DNA of 64,000 bases from Armigeres subalbatus (GCF_024139115.2 NC_085141.1:167234908-167298907), one strand, 5' to 3'; counted from the first letter of the stretch, positions 34,146 to 44,877 are shown. The notes: generated from the sequence alone by a model not told the origin. Program-made: numbers and translations.

Positions 34146-35705
34146 GGTACTTAATAAATTGTATGCGTTTGAAGCAAACTCGTGGGAAAAGATCATTGTA
34201 CGCACAGAATAGTGTAATTTCCCGCTTAATTTTTTTACGCGCTAATTAGTTTTTATTTTTGCTTCCAGAGCAGCGAAAACACGATTTAACGCGTGCTAAT
34301 TAGTTCATTACACGCTTCATAGTGATCATTGATTAGGCCAGGAAAGCTTGTTACAATACGTCATAACTACGTTGAATTCAAAACATTGTTTTTGCAGAAA
34401 CTTATAAATATGGGCACCGCATCATTACATCACCACACACTTGTCTTATGACTTGTCACTAAAAGCTCAAAAATAATTTTCTTATACATGCAATGCATGT
34501 GATCCATCTCAATGGATGCGCCTCACCGGTCCACCTCAATGGATTCAAACATATCTGCACCGAATCAGCTTCTTTGTGCAGCTAAAGCTTATATAGAAAT
34601 ACGTACATCTTCCGTGGAAAGATTAGATGTTCTTCTACGAACTTGATTGATCGCTCAATGCCGCACTCAATCAACCTTTGGATCCTTGCTCAGTACTTAT
34701 TTCAATCAGAGCTAATGGGTAACTTAAATTAGCATTTACCTCCATCAAGGCTTCTTGGTTTGTTTCAAATTCATTGAACTGTGTACCGATAGAATTTGCA
34801 ATTGATTCAATCGTCTTATCAGATCATTCTTAGTCACAGCCCAAAGACATCCTCTTAAATTATCAGCTTCCTCCTGCGACACAGCAGCGTTAGCGTAATA
34901 ATCACTCAACTGTCGAAAATTTGCGTATCCGCCTCTTCCTGTGCTCGTACCAGTCCAACGGAACCCACTCCAATCTAACATCCATGTTTGGTCTCGCTTT
35001 TCCCGCCGATGTCGCGGTGAGAAACGAGAAGTTCCGTGCCACAAGTAGCATGGGATGCTACATGTTGCCCTAAGCTGTGGCTTCCCACTATAGTAGCATG
35101 CGGTAGCTCATGGTGGTTTCAAAATCAAAGGAAAACGTTTCACCCGACTGAGGGGCTGGCGTTGACATTAACAAGAATTTTTCCGGGACAATGATAACGA
35201 TCATCGTTTTCACGAGTATCGTATCAACCGGATTTGTGCCAAAGTTTACGGCAGACTAAACCTTTGCCAGCGAATGGCACCGATGGTGGATGCTGACAGG
35301 AAAATGTAATTTCATCGCAGATACCCTCATTTAGGGCAAGAGCACATCAATTTACATGTTAATGTGATGTTTTTTGTTTGCGTGTGCGTTTGCTCTGTGT
35401 TCGGAAAAGGAAAAAGTTCACCTTCGTCACCTGGGAGCCTATGAATTCGATTTCTCGATATGTTTCACGTAGATGTGGTTTTGATAGGACAGCAAACATA
35501 CAACTGCCCTGATATCTAATTATTCTGTCAATAGAAGCATTAGTGCTGAATGTGTCATTCCTATTTGTAATATCGGTAGTCATTGCAGAAAATGAAATTC
35601 AGTAGAAGGATATCAGAGATATTAGATATTTACTGGCTTTAATAGATGGATTGAATTGGACATTTGCATACGATTGAACACAACAACAAAATCTTCAATA
35701 AGAAA
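34146..35705. other. Unrecognised intergenic DNA
   Basis: No gene is supported. The short frames at 34745-35044 and 35359-35583 have no recognisable product. Confidence 0.4.
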
Positions 35706-35958
35706 GAATACTCCCGAACGACTGGGACATTGCCGCCTCGCAGCTTGATGTTCATTAAGCACTTCCACAGTTAATAACTGCGCGATTTCTAAGCCAAATT
35801 AACATTTTTACATTCGTATATTATGAGGCTCACATGATGATACTTTTATGCCCAGGGGAGTCGAGGCAATTTCCAATACGAAAATTGTCAAGACCGGCAC
35901 CGGGAATCGAACCCAGCCGTAGCTGCGCATCTTACCGCACGACTAAGAAGGGCCTCTG
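35706..35958 (-). mobile_element. tRNA-derived SINE-like repeat
   Basis: The minus-strand head starts at about 35958 with an A-box-like segment ('cgcacgactaagaagg' on the plus strand). A B box reads as 'gggaatcgaaccc' at about 35905-35918, and a body runs to 35706. It is the best-preserved of the copies in this window (47-230, 15278-15530). Confidence 0.75.
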
Positions 35959-35965
35959 TAGACCC

Positions 35966-36043
35966 AAGTGGTCTTGTTGTGTAGGGGTAATCACGCCTAT
36001 CTAGAGAGTATGAGGTTGAGGGTTCAAGTCCCTCCAAGACACG
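35966..36043 (+). repeat. tRNA-like sequence (SINE head or tRNA pseudogene)
   Basis: It has a perfect T arm (gaggg ttcaagt ccctc), acceptor-like arms GTCTTG/CAAGAC, and an A-box-like 'gtgtaggggtaatcacgcc'. The 7-base anticodon loop ctagaga (AGA) sits on a stem with a mismatch, and the first acceptor pair is wrong. It lies head to head with the SINE at 35706-35958, a few bases away. A functional tRNA seems unlikely. Confidence 0.55.
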
Positions 36044-36242
36044 TGGATTCTTTTTCGCAAATTTCATATTATTTTTGTCCATTTCGAAACATGTGCTGTG
36101 CATATGAATAGCCAAGATATTTATCAATAATAACTGATTTCGATATTTCCCTTTTCTGTAAATATTATAATAGCAAAATGAGTTATTTTTTAGCAATTCG
36201 TTCGAACAATTTCTGCTTATATTGCTTATATTATTATTATTT

Positions 36243-36408
36243 GGGAGCGTCCACAAATTACGTAACGCTTAGAGGGGGGAGGGGGGGTTGAGCGCAGTGT
36301 GACGGTCCATACAAAATTTACAGATGTTTCATACAAAAAGTGTGACATAGGGGGGAGGGGGGGTCGAAAATGACCAATTTTTGCGTTACGTAATTAATGG
36401 ATCTTCCC
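36243..36408. mobile_element. Short foldback MITE (acgttacgct family)
   Basis: The left end gggagcgtccacaaattacg and the right end 'cgtaattaatggatcttccc' are inverted with few mismatches, with 'gcgttacg' complements just inside. The centre is G-rich on the plus strand. Confidence 0.8.
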
Positions 36409-36529
36409 TTTTAGTTATTTTAGCAACTTTATCAAACAAACTAAAATCAGATTTCGCTATTCTGTTATTCATATATTAATGGTAAAACTTGTTATTATTT
36501 TTCTATTTTCTTCTACCTGGGTTCAGAAT

Positions 36530-36820
36530 CAGTTTCAAATTTTTATTTTGAATCTTCTGAAGTGCCTTTTTTCTGGTATTGGCATTTTCTGGTATTTTTC
36601 CATATTGGCACAGCATACAAAATGGCTGGTTTAAAAATTTGTTTGTTAATCAAAAAATTTGTTCTTGAGACAAAGTTTTGATTTTCTGTTGACCAAATCA
36701 ACCACCAATTATGAGAAATTTGGTTTTGTTGCGTGATCAACTCTAAAAAAAATCCTTTGCTGCCCATTGCACTGGAAAGGCAAGTAGGCAGCAATAAAAG
36801 AGAATTGTCCAAAACTAGTT
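36530..36820 (-). pseudogene. Jockey LINE fragment: RT C-terminus joined to an endonuclease piece
   Basis: 36530-36685 matches the RT C-terminal region of the complete element (about 26970-27120). At about 36690 it switches to sequence matching 29020-29110 of that element (the endonuclease region). Some 2 kb of ORF2 is therefore deleted, and the piece is non-coding. Confidence 0.75.
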
Positions 36821-37149
36821 TAGCATAGCATATATGATTGTACAAATCGTGGGTGGCTATACAATGCTCAATTGAGTAATCTACTGTATATTGTCGCAAA
36901 TTGGTATTTGGGGTTGTATACCTGGTCACGTCCTTACAATCACGGAAGGAAAGGAAGGAATGTTAGATCAACATCTACTGGTGAAGATGCACGGAACCCA
37001 TACTACCTTCATAAATGTTTCGGGAAGGAAAATTATTGATGGTGGGTAATGGGAATAATAAGGAGCTCTATTCGACAATATAGAGCTTTTGTCAATAACA
37101 GTATATGCTGAAAAAAATATTAAAATATATTCATCAATTTACTTACGAA

Positions 37150-37581
37150 AGGGGGGTCCCGTAGCGTAGTTGGCTACACGTTCGCCTTATAAGTGGACGG
37201 TCATGGGTTCGATTCCCAGCCCCTCCACCAAGCCCTTGTCAGTCGCCTGAGGTGCAGCCTAAACGGTGGCGTTTTGGGGTGCGCGTCTCACCGACACGGC
37301 TGCCCGATGACGACTGACAAATTGTTTTTTTCGGAGGCATACCTCCAACGTACCCGGATAAGCGGCAGCCGAACAATGCAACGAGCAATTGGATACACGA
37401 TACGGACAAAAAGGACACAATGGACTCACGATGAGATGGACCCGGCAATGATAACAACAACGAATGTCTAAAAATAGATTCTGTGTGGATTCTGTACAGC
37501 AGAATACCACAGTAGATGACGGCACAGTAGCGGTTAAGAAACACAGAGTGCCTACCAAATAAAGAAACGAATAAAAAAAAA
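37150..37581 (+). mobile_element. tRNA-derived SINE with 11-base target duplication
   Basis: 'ttacttacgaa' flanks it at 37139-37149 and 37582-37592. The head has an A box (tagcgtagttggc), an anticodon-like ccttataag and a B box (ggttcgattccc). A body of about 350 bases ends in an A-rich tail (aataaagaaacgaataaaa). All parts of a LINE-mobilised SINE are present and the head is well preserved, so it is fairly young. Confidence 0.9.
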
Positions 37582-37739
37582 TTACTTACGAACCGTCCAA
37601 AGCAGGACAAAGTAACTCGGATCTTACAAATGTTTCGCGTCATATACACGTTCAATCGCACACTTATTCACCGAACGTTAAAAACAGAACCAAAAATTCG
37701 GATTTTTCGAATGTTTTGCATCCTACCTAAAACACGCCT

Positions 37740-38266
37740 CACTCTAACTTTCACCTACTCAGTGACTGAGTAAAATTGTATTGCCGTCTCATTTCTTCCC
37801 ACGGAAATTTTACTCAATTTCCGTCAAAAGCAGGATTACTCATAGGTTTGAGTTTGGTTTGAGTAAAATTTCCGTGGGATAGAAAGAGAGAGAGCAATAC
37901 AATTTTACTCAGTCACTGAGTACACATAAATCAATAACACAGAGATATGTTTGCTTCACACAAAACGGACCTAATGCAGAACAGCACCTAGATGAGCGAT
38001 ACTTACACAGCCACAAAAATAGCTCGTGTGGTTCTATTGAAGCTTGGATTTCAATATTTTCAACAGTATTTGGTTCCTCATGAAACATGGAATCTGTACA
38101 AACGTTTACATGTTGAAAAGAACCGTTATCACGACCGTACGAGGCATTTTTGTGCCTGTGTAACTGTCGCTCATCTAGGTGATGTTCTGCATTATAGGTC
38201 CGTTTTGTGTGAAGCAAACACATCTCTGTGTTATTGATTTTAAGCGTGTAGGTGAAAGTTAGCGTG
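37740..38266. mobile_element. Foldback MITE, itself split by a smaller MITE
   Basis: The outer arms 'ctaactttcaccta' then 'aatcaataacacagag' (left) and their complements (right, ending near 38266) continue through 'cacacaaaacggacct', 'cacctagatgagcg' and 'cacagccacaaaaat'. A diverged relative lies at 47245-47475. The left arm is interrupted by the element at 37758-37920. Confidence 0.8.
37758..37920. mobile_element. MITE with CTCAGTGACTGAG ends, inserted at TA
   Basis: The inverted ends ctcagtgactgagtaaaatt and its near-perfect complement extend about 27 bases. TA on both sides is the target duplication: removing the element and one TA rejoins the left arm of the surrounding MITE. Confidence 0.85.
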
Positions 38267-38299
38267 CTGATCGCGCACCAATTATTCACTCACTCGACC

Positions 38300-38507
38300 G
38301 CTCGAACTATAGGCTTACTGAACACAAACACGACAAAACAGGCACTGATTGGTTTTCATTTCGACCGCACAGAACAAAAAAAAAACGACACGCACAAATT
38401 ATCTGCTTACTGAACAGGAACACGACAAAACAGGCACTGATTGGTTTTCATTTCGACCGCACAAAGCAAAAAATTGCCCCTCGCAAAATATCTGTTTACT
38501 AAGCAGA
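38300..38507 (+). repeat. Tandem repeat, ~92-base unit
   Basis: 'cgacaaaacaggcactgatt' occurs at about 38331 and 38423 with matching flanks ('cttactgaaca', 'tttcgaccgcaca'), and a decayed third start lies near 38495. Open frames here are by-products. Confidence 0.75.
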
Positions 38508-39965
38508 AACACGACCAGAATTGTCCGAAATTAGTTTCAACAGAAACTCCCAAGGTTTCAAAAACTTTGGTTTCAAATGGAGAATATAATTTATGTTCCA
38601 GCTTATTCATGAAAAATTGTGAAGAAAGAGCCGTCGCACGACATGTTTCAGAGCAAAATCGAAATTGTTCCCTTTACAGGTTCCCTGGGGGCATTCCGGG
38701 TGTCACAAGAGTGACCAAACTGACCATCGACCACTTTTATAACAACAGCGAGTATATTCAGGAAAAATTGTGAAGAAAGAGCCGTCGCACATCGGAGCCG
38801 TCGTTTCGGAGCACAATCGAAATTGTCCCCATTACAGGTTCCCTGGGGACATTTGGAAGCTTCCTGGGGATGTCCGTATGGAAGACTAACTTTCGGAAAA
38901 ATCGCTATGAGACTCGGCAATATTGTTTTATACTGTTTGATATGGTTTCCATGGAGAAAAAGTGAGTAACTGGCGAAATACCCCAAACACCAGTTTGCAG
39001 GTACCCCAAGGGAATCTGGAATAACTCTGGAACCATCCAGAAATTCCGAAAAACTCAATGTGCAGCCAAAACTAGAATAAAAATTGAACCTTGTGTCAAA
39101 ATTTCATCAAGATTAAACAAAAAAAAAATTATGGTTTTTTCAAAATCTAAAATCGCTTTCTCAAAGAGCTTGGCTTTTCACAGGCGCTGTCAAAACGATC
39201 ATTTCTGTAAATTAAATAATTTGGATCTCTTCGATAAAGAGTCCAGGTTTTAAATAACTTTCAGTTATAATGGCATTGTGCACATTATGAACTGTTAAGA
39301 AGTTGAATAATTCATCTTCCTTACCCAAATTATTTAGCGGGCATTCCAATTTCAAATTTTCAAAAAATTATGTGGATCCATTAAAACGAAGTCCCTTAAC
39401 GAGTTTTTGAGTAAATTTGATACCAATCTGAGCAGCTTCAGTTTTTGGTATTTGCTTTGAACATTGCATTAATCATGTGATGCTATTGTTCAGTTAGAAA
39501 ATCAAAATCTGAAAATCAATGCGATGCTTGCGTAGGTAGGTATGTTTGAAAAATTTGGATTCGATGAACTCTAGGAACTTTTATCAAATGGGCGTAATTG
39601 GTTCTGACCTTGATTTTGGGAATGGCGATTGTGCGTTTTATTCATATTTTGAGCATTCGAATTTGCCCCCACAATTAACACATTTAAATTTAGTAGAAGA
39701 TCTCTTACAGGACAGGCGTCCTTGGCGTGCGAGGTTCCACCACAAATCATGCATTTAGCATCCATGTGGGAATGTTTAGCTCCGTGACCCTACTTTTGGC
39801 ACTTACGGCACTGAGTGGGGTTTTGGAAATTTCCGGCATGCGGAAATGTTCCCATGTAACACAGACATGGGACATAATGCAGGCCTTTTCCAAACTTTTC
39901 ATATTGTTTAGTTCTCTTTTGTTAAAGTGAACTAAATAATGTTTTTGTGAAATACCCCTCTGGGA
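38508..39965 (-). pseudogene. Jockey LINE fragments: ORF1 end and ORF2 start, interrupted
   Basis: 38508-38605 matches the endonuclease region of the complete element (near 29140-29215). 39190-39965 matches from there back through ORF1 (near 29250-30200), including zinc knuckles with CMICGGTSHAKDAC where His is kept. Between them 38606-39189 is foreign: about 1.5 units of a ~151-base repeat ('gaagaaagagccgtcgcac' at about 38620 and 38771) plus unrecognised sequence. Many stops and shifts; a dead copy. Confidence 0.75.
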
Positions 39966-40329
39966 TTTTGTTGTACAGGGGTTAGGCAAAATTATTGAGA
40001 TAGGCAAACTTTGGCCCAAATTCAAATCCTTATAACTTTTTAAAAAATTGATGAAATTGGACAAAACCGGAAGCATTCGACGGCAAATTTAGTCAAGATT
40101 TAGGAACATGCATGGTCACGAATACTGGCCACCGGACACCGGAGATGTTCCGGATTTTCGGAGGCCATGTCAAAAACACATTTTTCTGCCGCTCGTATTT
40201 CTGTGTGGTTTGAAGTTACATCAATGAACACTATTTTCCTAGAAACTAGATCTTATTGAAAATTGAATGCGGGCGGTTGCGCTAAGATCCGTTGAAAAAC
40301 ATCCGAGATATGGCCATTTCAGTAAACCT
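39966..40329. other. Unidentified repeat boundary region
   Basis: 'caggggttaggcaaaattat' at 39976 begins a stretch whose 'gcaaatttagtcaagatt' near 40085 recurs near 52985, so it is dispersed. 40120-40329 grades into satellite-related sequence ('ccaccggacaccggagatg'). No gene is seen. Confidence 0.45.
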
Positions 40330-41515
40330 GTTACCGGATACTATGGTCAATTATGTATATCCTTCCAATCACGTATATATTATCTGGTACCATATCAATA
40401 TGGGTATCAAATTTCAAGATTTTTCATGGAGATGCTTCAGGAAGCATATTCAGGAAGATCAGTTACCTTGACCGCTCTGTAGTAGGTTCCAGGTGCCCCG
40501 GGGGAAGTGGCCAATTTGAATCGGCAGGCTTCACTTTGCCCTTAAGTGCCATAATAGAACCATGGCCATGTCAAGATATAGCACCCCACACAATTGCTTG
40601 ATACCCATATTGATAAGGTTTGAGTACCCATATTGATCAGTTTGATACCCATATTGATAAGGTTCTGAACGTTTTTCAAATTGGCCACTTCCTCCGGAGC
40701 ACCTGGAACCTACTACAGAGTGGTCAGGGTAACTGATCGTCCTGAATATGCTTCCTAAACCATCTCCATAAAAAATCTTGAAGTTTGATACCCATAATGA
40801 TGGGGTTCTGAACGTTTTTCAAATTGGTCACTTCCCCCGGGGCACCTGGCACCTACTACAGAGCGGTCAGGGTAACTAATCGTCCTGAATATGCTTCCTG
40901 AAGCATCTCCATGAAAAATCTTGAAGTTTGATACCCATATTGATATGGTTCTAAACGTTTTTTCAAATTGGCCACTTCCTCCGGAGTACCTGGAACCTAC
41001 TACAGAGTGGTCAGGGTAACTGATCGTCCTGAATATGCTTCCTGAAGCACCTCTCCATGAAAAATCTTGAAGTTTGATACCCATATTGATAGGGTTCTGA
41101 TCGTTTTTCAAATTGGCCACTTCCCCCGGGGCACCTGGAACCTACTACAGAGCGGTCAGAGTGACTAATCGTCCTGAATATGCTTCCTGAAGCATCTCCA
41201 TGAAAAATTTTGAAGTTTGATACCCATATTGATAGGGTTCTGAACGTTTTTCAAATTGGCGACTTCCCCAGGGGCACCTGGAACCTACTACAGAGCGGTC
41301 AAGGTAACTGATCGTCCTGAATATGCTTCCTGAAGCATCTCCATGAAAAATCTTGAAGTTTGATACCCATATTGATAAGGTTCTAAACGTTTTTCAAATT
41401 GGCCACTTTCTCTGGAGCACCTGGATACAGAGTGGTCAGGGTAACTGATCGTCCTGAATATGCTTCCTGAAGCACCTCTCCATGAAAAATCTTGAAGTTT
41501 GATACCCATATAAAA
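40330..41515 (-). repeat. Satellite-like array, ~143-base unit, with one inverted unit
   Basis: 'tgatacccat' recurs at 40786, 40929, 41075, 41218, 41361 and 41500. Each unit contains 'ttcaaattggccacttcc', 'ggaacctactacagag' and 'gatcgtcctgaatatgcttc'. At 40370-40525 a unit lies in the opposite orientation. The array ends abruptly in jockey LINE sequence at about 41516. The protein-like frames (e.g. SRFFMEMLQEAYSGRS) are only satellite translations. Confidence 0.9.
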
Positions 41516-42005
41516 TATCCGACTTTTTGCAATCTACTTCAACTGACACGAAGGCTTCGCCCTTTGGCTGAGAGACCTATGTCATCTGCAAACAAAGATT
41601 TTTGACACCCTGGTGGTAAATCAGGTAAGTCAGAAGTAAAAATGTTATACAATATGGGCCCCAGTATGCTGCCTTGGGGAACACCAGCTCTTATAGGTAA
41701 TCTATCAGATTAGGAATTCTGATAGTTTACCTGCAGTGAGCGATCTGATAAATAAGTTTGGATCAGTTTAATAATGTACAGAGAAAAATTAAAATTCATC
41801 AATTTTACAATCAAACCTTCATGCCAAACACTGTCAAATGCTTTCTCTATATCAAGAAGAGCAACTCCAGTCGAATATCCTTCAGATTTGTTGAGCCGAA
41901 ATAAGTTCGTAACTCTTAATAACTGATGAGTGGTTGAATGCCCATGGCGAAAACCAAATTGCTCATCAGCAAAAATAGAATTGTCATTAATAATGAGTTC
42001 ATCCA
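41516..42005 (-). pseudogene. Jockey LINE RT fragment
   Basis: On the minus strand it reads NSIFADEQFGFRHGHSTTHQ, ALLDIEKAFDSVWHEGL and, past a stop, the PQG and FADD blocks (about 41578-41680). It matches about 27370-27860 of the complete element with few changes. Both ends are cut; the left joins the satellite array. The left-right order relative to the ORF1-region fragments at 38.5-40.0 kb is wrong for a single copy, so it is a separate or rearranged insertion. Confidence 0.85.
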
Positions 42006-42690
42006 AAAAAATCCTTTATTGTGCAGAAGAAAAAAAATCTTGAGCAGCCGACTGCTAAAAAACTATGTCAAGTTTATTGCGTAAATCTGGTGGAAAAGTT
42101 AAGGAATCTAGCGCATTTGTTACTAAAATGTGCTCGATACACTTCTCTAAAGCAGCGCTGTTAAATAATTACCTACAAAACGATGTGTTATCAATAAATG
42201 ATTTATTTGCGTGATGAGCCAACATTTTATCATATGCCAATATTACCTCCTGTAACCCTATCCATCAAATGTCTTCCTTCGACGCATCCCATAGCTTCGA
42301 AAATCATGTCATACCGCACCAGGTGATTTGATCTCACAGCATCCCCACAACCAATCACATGCTATAATAACGTATAGTAACCAAATCATTAAATTTTCCG
42401 CTCGCGGTTCCCATCATTCATATATTTGTGACTTTAACCCATTCCAACTAACCACAAGGAAAACATTTTTTTTAACGTAATGTGAATGGCGTTATTGGCA
42501 TTCGTTCCCATTTATATAGCATTCAGGCCGATGGCACATCCTATGCTCCTTTTGTCATCACTTGAAGGGTCTTGGAAGCATCATGTGTGTGGTTACAAGC
42601 GACAACAAGAAAAATTTATTAATCCATCTAAAGGAATGCACAAAGTTCGCAGGTAATAATTTCGGAAATGTTCAATGAGTACAAGGACGT
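42006..42690. other. Unrecognised intergenic DNA left of the copia element
   Basis: No gene or repeat is recognised. Confidence 0.4.
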
Positions 42691-42695
42691 GTTTT

Positions 42696-42848
42696 TGAAG
42701 CGATGCCGATACTTAGCAACATCAAGAACTACATTATTGTTATTAAGTACTTAGCTAGCCATGAACTCGTTATGAATAAATAATCATTAATTGTTAATCA
42801 CCCAGACGGACTAGTTGTAGTTATTACTTGCTCCTCCTACGCCTAATA
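42696..42848 (+). repeat. Copia 5' LTR
   Basis: Begins TGAAGCGATGCCG and ends CCTAATA, i.e. TG...TA where most copia LTRs end CA. The border is fixed by the target duplication and by the primer-binding site beginning at 42849. Confidence 0.92.
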
Positions 42849-42878
42849 GGTTATGGGCCCAGCACGCTTCCACTGCGC
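42849..42878 (+). other. Primer-binding site extended to a 30-base antisense copy of initiator tRNA-Met
   Basis: The first 15 bases (ggttatgggcccagc) are the usual copia primer site, complementary to the tRNA around its anticodon loop; copia uses a tRNA cleaved there. Here the complementarity goes on without a mismatch (acgcttccactgcgc) to tRNA position G10, judged against the insect initiator tRNA-Met as I remember it. Position 9, normally m1G, is not copied. Ordinary elements carry only the short site. Confidence 0.8.
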
Positions 42879-44877
42879 AAATTTGGCACAAAGCAAACCT
42901 AATCATTCGGAGAATTGCCAACATGCGTGGCATAGGAAGTTTGGCCATAGAGACCCGGGAGCAGTTGGTGAGCTGGAGAAGAATAATATGGTTACTGGTC
43001 TCAAAATTGTAAATTGTGGAGTCAAGGCAGTTTGCGAATGTTGCTTGGAAGGCAAATTTTCACGGTTACCATTTCCCAAGAAATCCAAGAAGAGGACAAA
43101 GCAACCACTCGACCTGGTTCACACAGATCTATGCGGACCAATGAACACAGCTTCTCCAGGCGGGTGTCGATACTTCATGGCCATCACAGACGACTTTACG
43201 CGCTACTCGGTGGTGTATTTTCTTCAACGGAAATCAGAAGCTAAAAATTATATCAAGCAGTACGTGCAAGAGATGAAAACAATGTTTGGGAGACCGCCGA
43301 AAGTTATTCGATCCGATCAGGGCGGAGAATTCCAAAACCAAGATCTAGAAATGTTTTGTTGCCAAGAAGGCATTCGACAGCAGTTTTGCACCAGCTATAC
43401 ACCGCAGCAAAACGGAGTATCGGAAAGAAAGAACCGTTCTTTAGTAGAGATGGGAAGATGTCTGTTACTTGATGCCAAAATGCCAAAGAAGTATTGGGCT
43501 GAAGCAATAAATACAGCATGCTACCTTCAAAATCTTCTTCCATCAAGCGCTATTTCAAAAACACCTTTCGAGCTATGGACATTAGAGAAGCCTGATGTCG
43601 ATCATCTGCAGTTGTTTGGGTCACAAGCTTATGTATGGATCCCGAAAGAGAAGCGCTCCAAACTGGACTCAAAATCGGTTAAAATGACATTTGTTGGTTA
43701 TTCACAACAGCATAAGGGATACCGTTTCCTGGATCTATCAACAAACAAGATCGTCGTGTCACGTGATGCCAGGTTCATTCCAGCAGAAGAAGTTTGCGAA
43801 ACTGAGAATCAGCTGGAAAGTATTGTATTCTACCCATTCAAACCAGTTACTGCACAATCTACTGGAGTTTCTGATGTTCCGACCAACCAGTTTGAGGAGG
43901 AGTTTCCCCGGGCAGATGACGAACCTTCTGACGATGAGGATACGCTTGATGAAACAATGCTCCATGGTGAAGATGATTATGACACTGCAGTAGAAGAAGA
44001 TGAAGTAGAAGTTGACGATGTGAGAAGATCGAATCGTTCAAATATTGGTATACCACCGGTGCGTTATAGAGAATCTACCCGACTGGCCTCTACACACCAA
44101 GATGAACCCCGTACGTATGATGAGGCAATGCGCAGTCAAGATTGCTACCAGTGGAAGAAAGCAATGGACGAGGAGTTTGCGTCTCTTCAAGAAAATTCGA
44201 CATGGGAAATAGTATCAAAACCTGACAACCGAAAACCAATAGGATGCAAATGGATCTTTAAGAAGAAGCTCAACGAATCTGGCCAGGTAATCCGCTACAA
44301 AGCACGACTTGTAGCTCAAGGCTATAGTCAAAAGTTTGGCGTCGATTATGACGAGGTTTTTGCGCCTGTAGCAAAACACACCACGCTTCGGACCCTGTTG
44401 ACAGTTGCAGCTCGTCGAACCTTGCAAGTCAAGCACATTGACGTAAAGTCAGCATATCTACACGGAGAACTCACGGAGACCATATACATGAAGCAACCGA
44501 AAGGGTATCACACTGGATCTCAAGAGGACGTGTGTCTTCTGAAGCGTAGTATTTATGGCCTGAAGCAAGCGGGACGTATATGGAATCGGAAGATAACTGA
44601 AAAGTTTAAGCAGCTCGGGTATGAACAATCCGAAGCAGATCCGTGTCTATACATACGGAACGTCGAAGGAGTAATGTCATTCATTTTGTTGTATGTTGAC
44701 GATATGCTCGTAGTATGTCCGAACAACGATGAGTACGAAAGAGTCGAACGCTATCTGTCGCATCATTTCAGTATCACATGTCTAGGAGAGGTTTCCAATT
44801 ACCTGGGCATCCAAGTAGAAAAGACTAGTTCTGGAAGGTTAAAAGACTATTATTCTTCCATTTACTTCCACTATTAA
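42853..44877 (+). CDS. Copia pol, integrase and N-terminal reverse transcriptase, truncated by insertion
   Basis: Open frame of 674 codons. The first eight or nine residues come from the antisense tRNA copy, so this ATG is accidental. The sequence enters the gag-pre-integrase zinc finger at once (H27, H32, C61, C64). The integrase core follows with D92, D155 and E191 (spacing 35, DDE), then a C-terminal chromodomain-less region and an acidic linker (343-390). RT starts near 430 (CYQWKKAMDEEF, KWIFKKKLNE) with HIDVKSAYLHGEL and the catalytic YVDD at 614-617. Residues past about 661 are hairpin-insertion sequence. In an intact element the polyprotein is cut by its own protease; no protease or gag is present, so mobility would need help in trans. 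Confidence 0.9.
   Translation: MGPARFHCANLAQSKPNHSENCQHAWHRKFGHRDPGAVGELEKNNMVTGLKIVNCGVKAVCECCLEGKFSRLPFPKKSKKRTKQPLDLVHTDLCGPMNTASPGGCRYFMAITDDFTRYSVVYFLQRKSEAKNYIKQYVQEMKTMFGRPPKVIRSDQGGEFQNQDLEMFCCQEGIRQQFCTSYTPQQNGVSERKNRSLVEMGRCLLLDAKMPKKYWAEAINTACYLQNLLPSSAISKTPFELWTLEKPDVDHLQLFGSQAYVWIPKEKRSKLDSKSVKMTFVGYSQQHKGYRFLDLSTNKIVVSRDARFIPAEEVCETENQLESIVFYPFKPVTAQSTGVSDVPTNQFEEEFPRADDEPSDDEDTLDETMLHGEDDYDTAVEEDEVEVDDVRRSNRSNIGIPPVRYRESTRLASTHQDEPRTYDEAMRSQDCYQWKKAMDEEFASLQENSTWEIVSKPDNRKPIGCKWIFKKKLNESGQVIRYKARLVAQGYSQKFGVDYDEVFAPVAKHTTLRTLLTVAARRTLQVKHIDVKSAYLHGELTETIYMKQPKGYHTGSQEDVCLLKRSIYGLKQAGRIWNRKITEKFKQLGYEQSEADPCLYIRNVEGVMSFILLYVDDMLVVCPNNDEYERVERYLSHHFSITCLGEVSNYLGIQVEKTSSGRLKDYYSSIYFHY

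Noticed and set aside
35966..36043. Functional tRNA gene with an AGA anticodon
   Set aside because: The first acceptor pair and one anticodon-stem pair are wrong, and it adjoins a SINE head; a tRNA-derived repeat is more likely.
37239..37661. 140-codon minus-strand open frame
   Set aside because: It is antisense to the SINE at 37150-37581; no domain.
40755..41509. Open frames with repeated SRFFMEMLQEAYSGRS
   Set aside because: It is a translation of the 143-base satellite, not a protein family.
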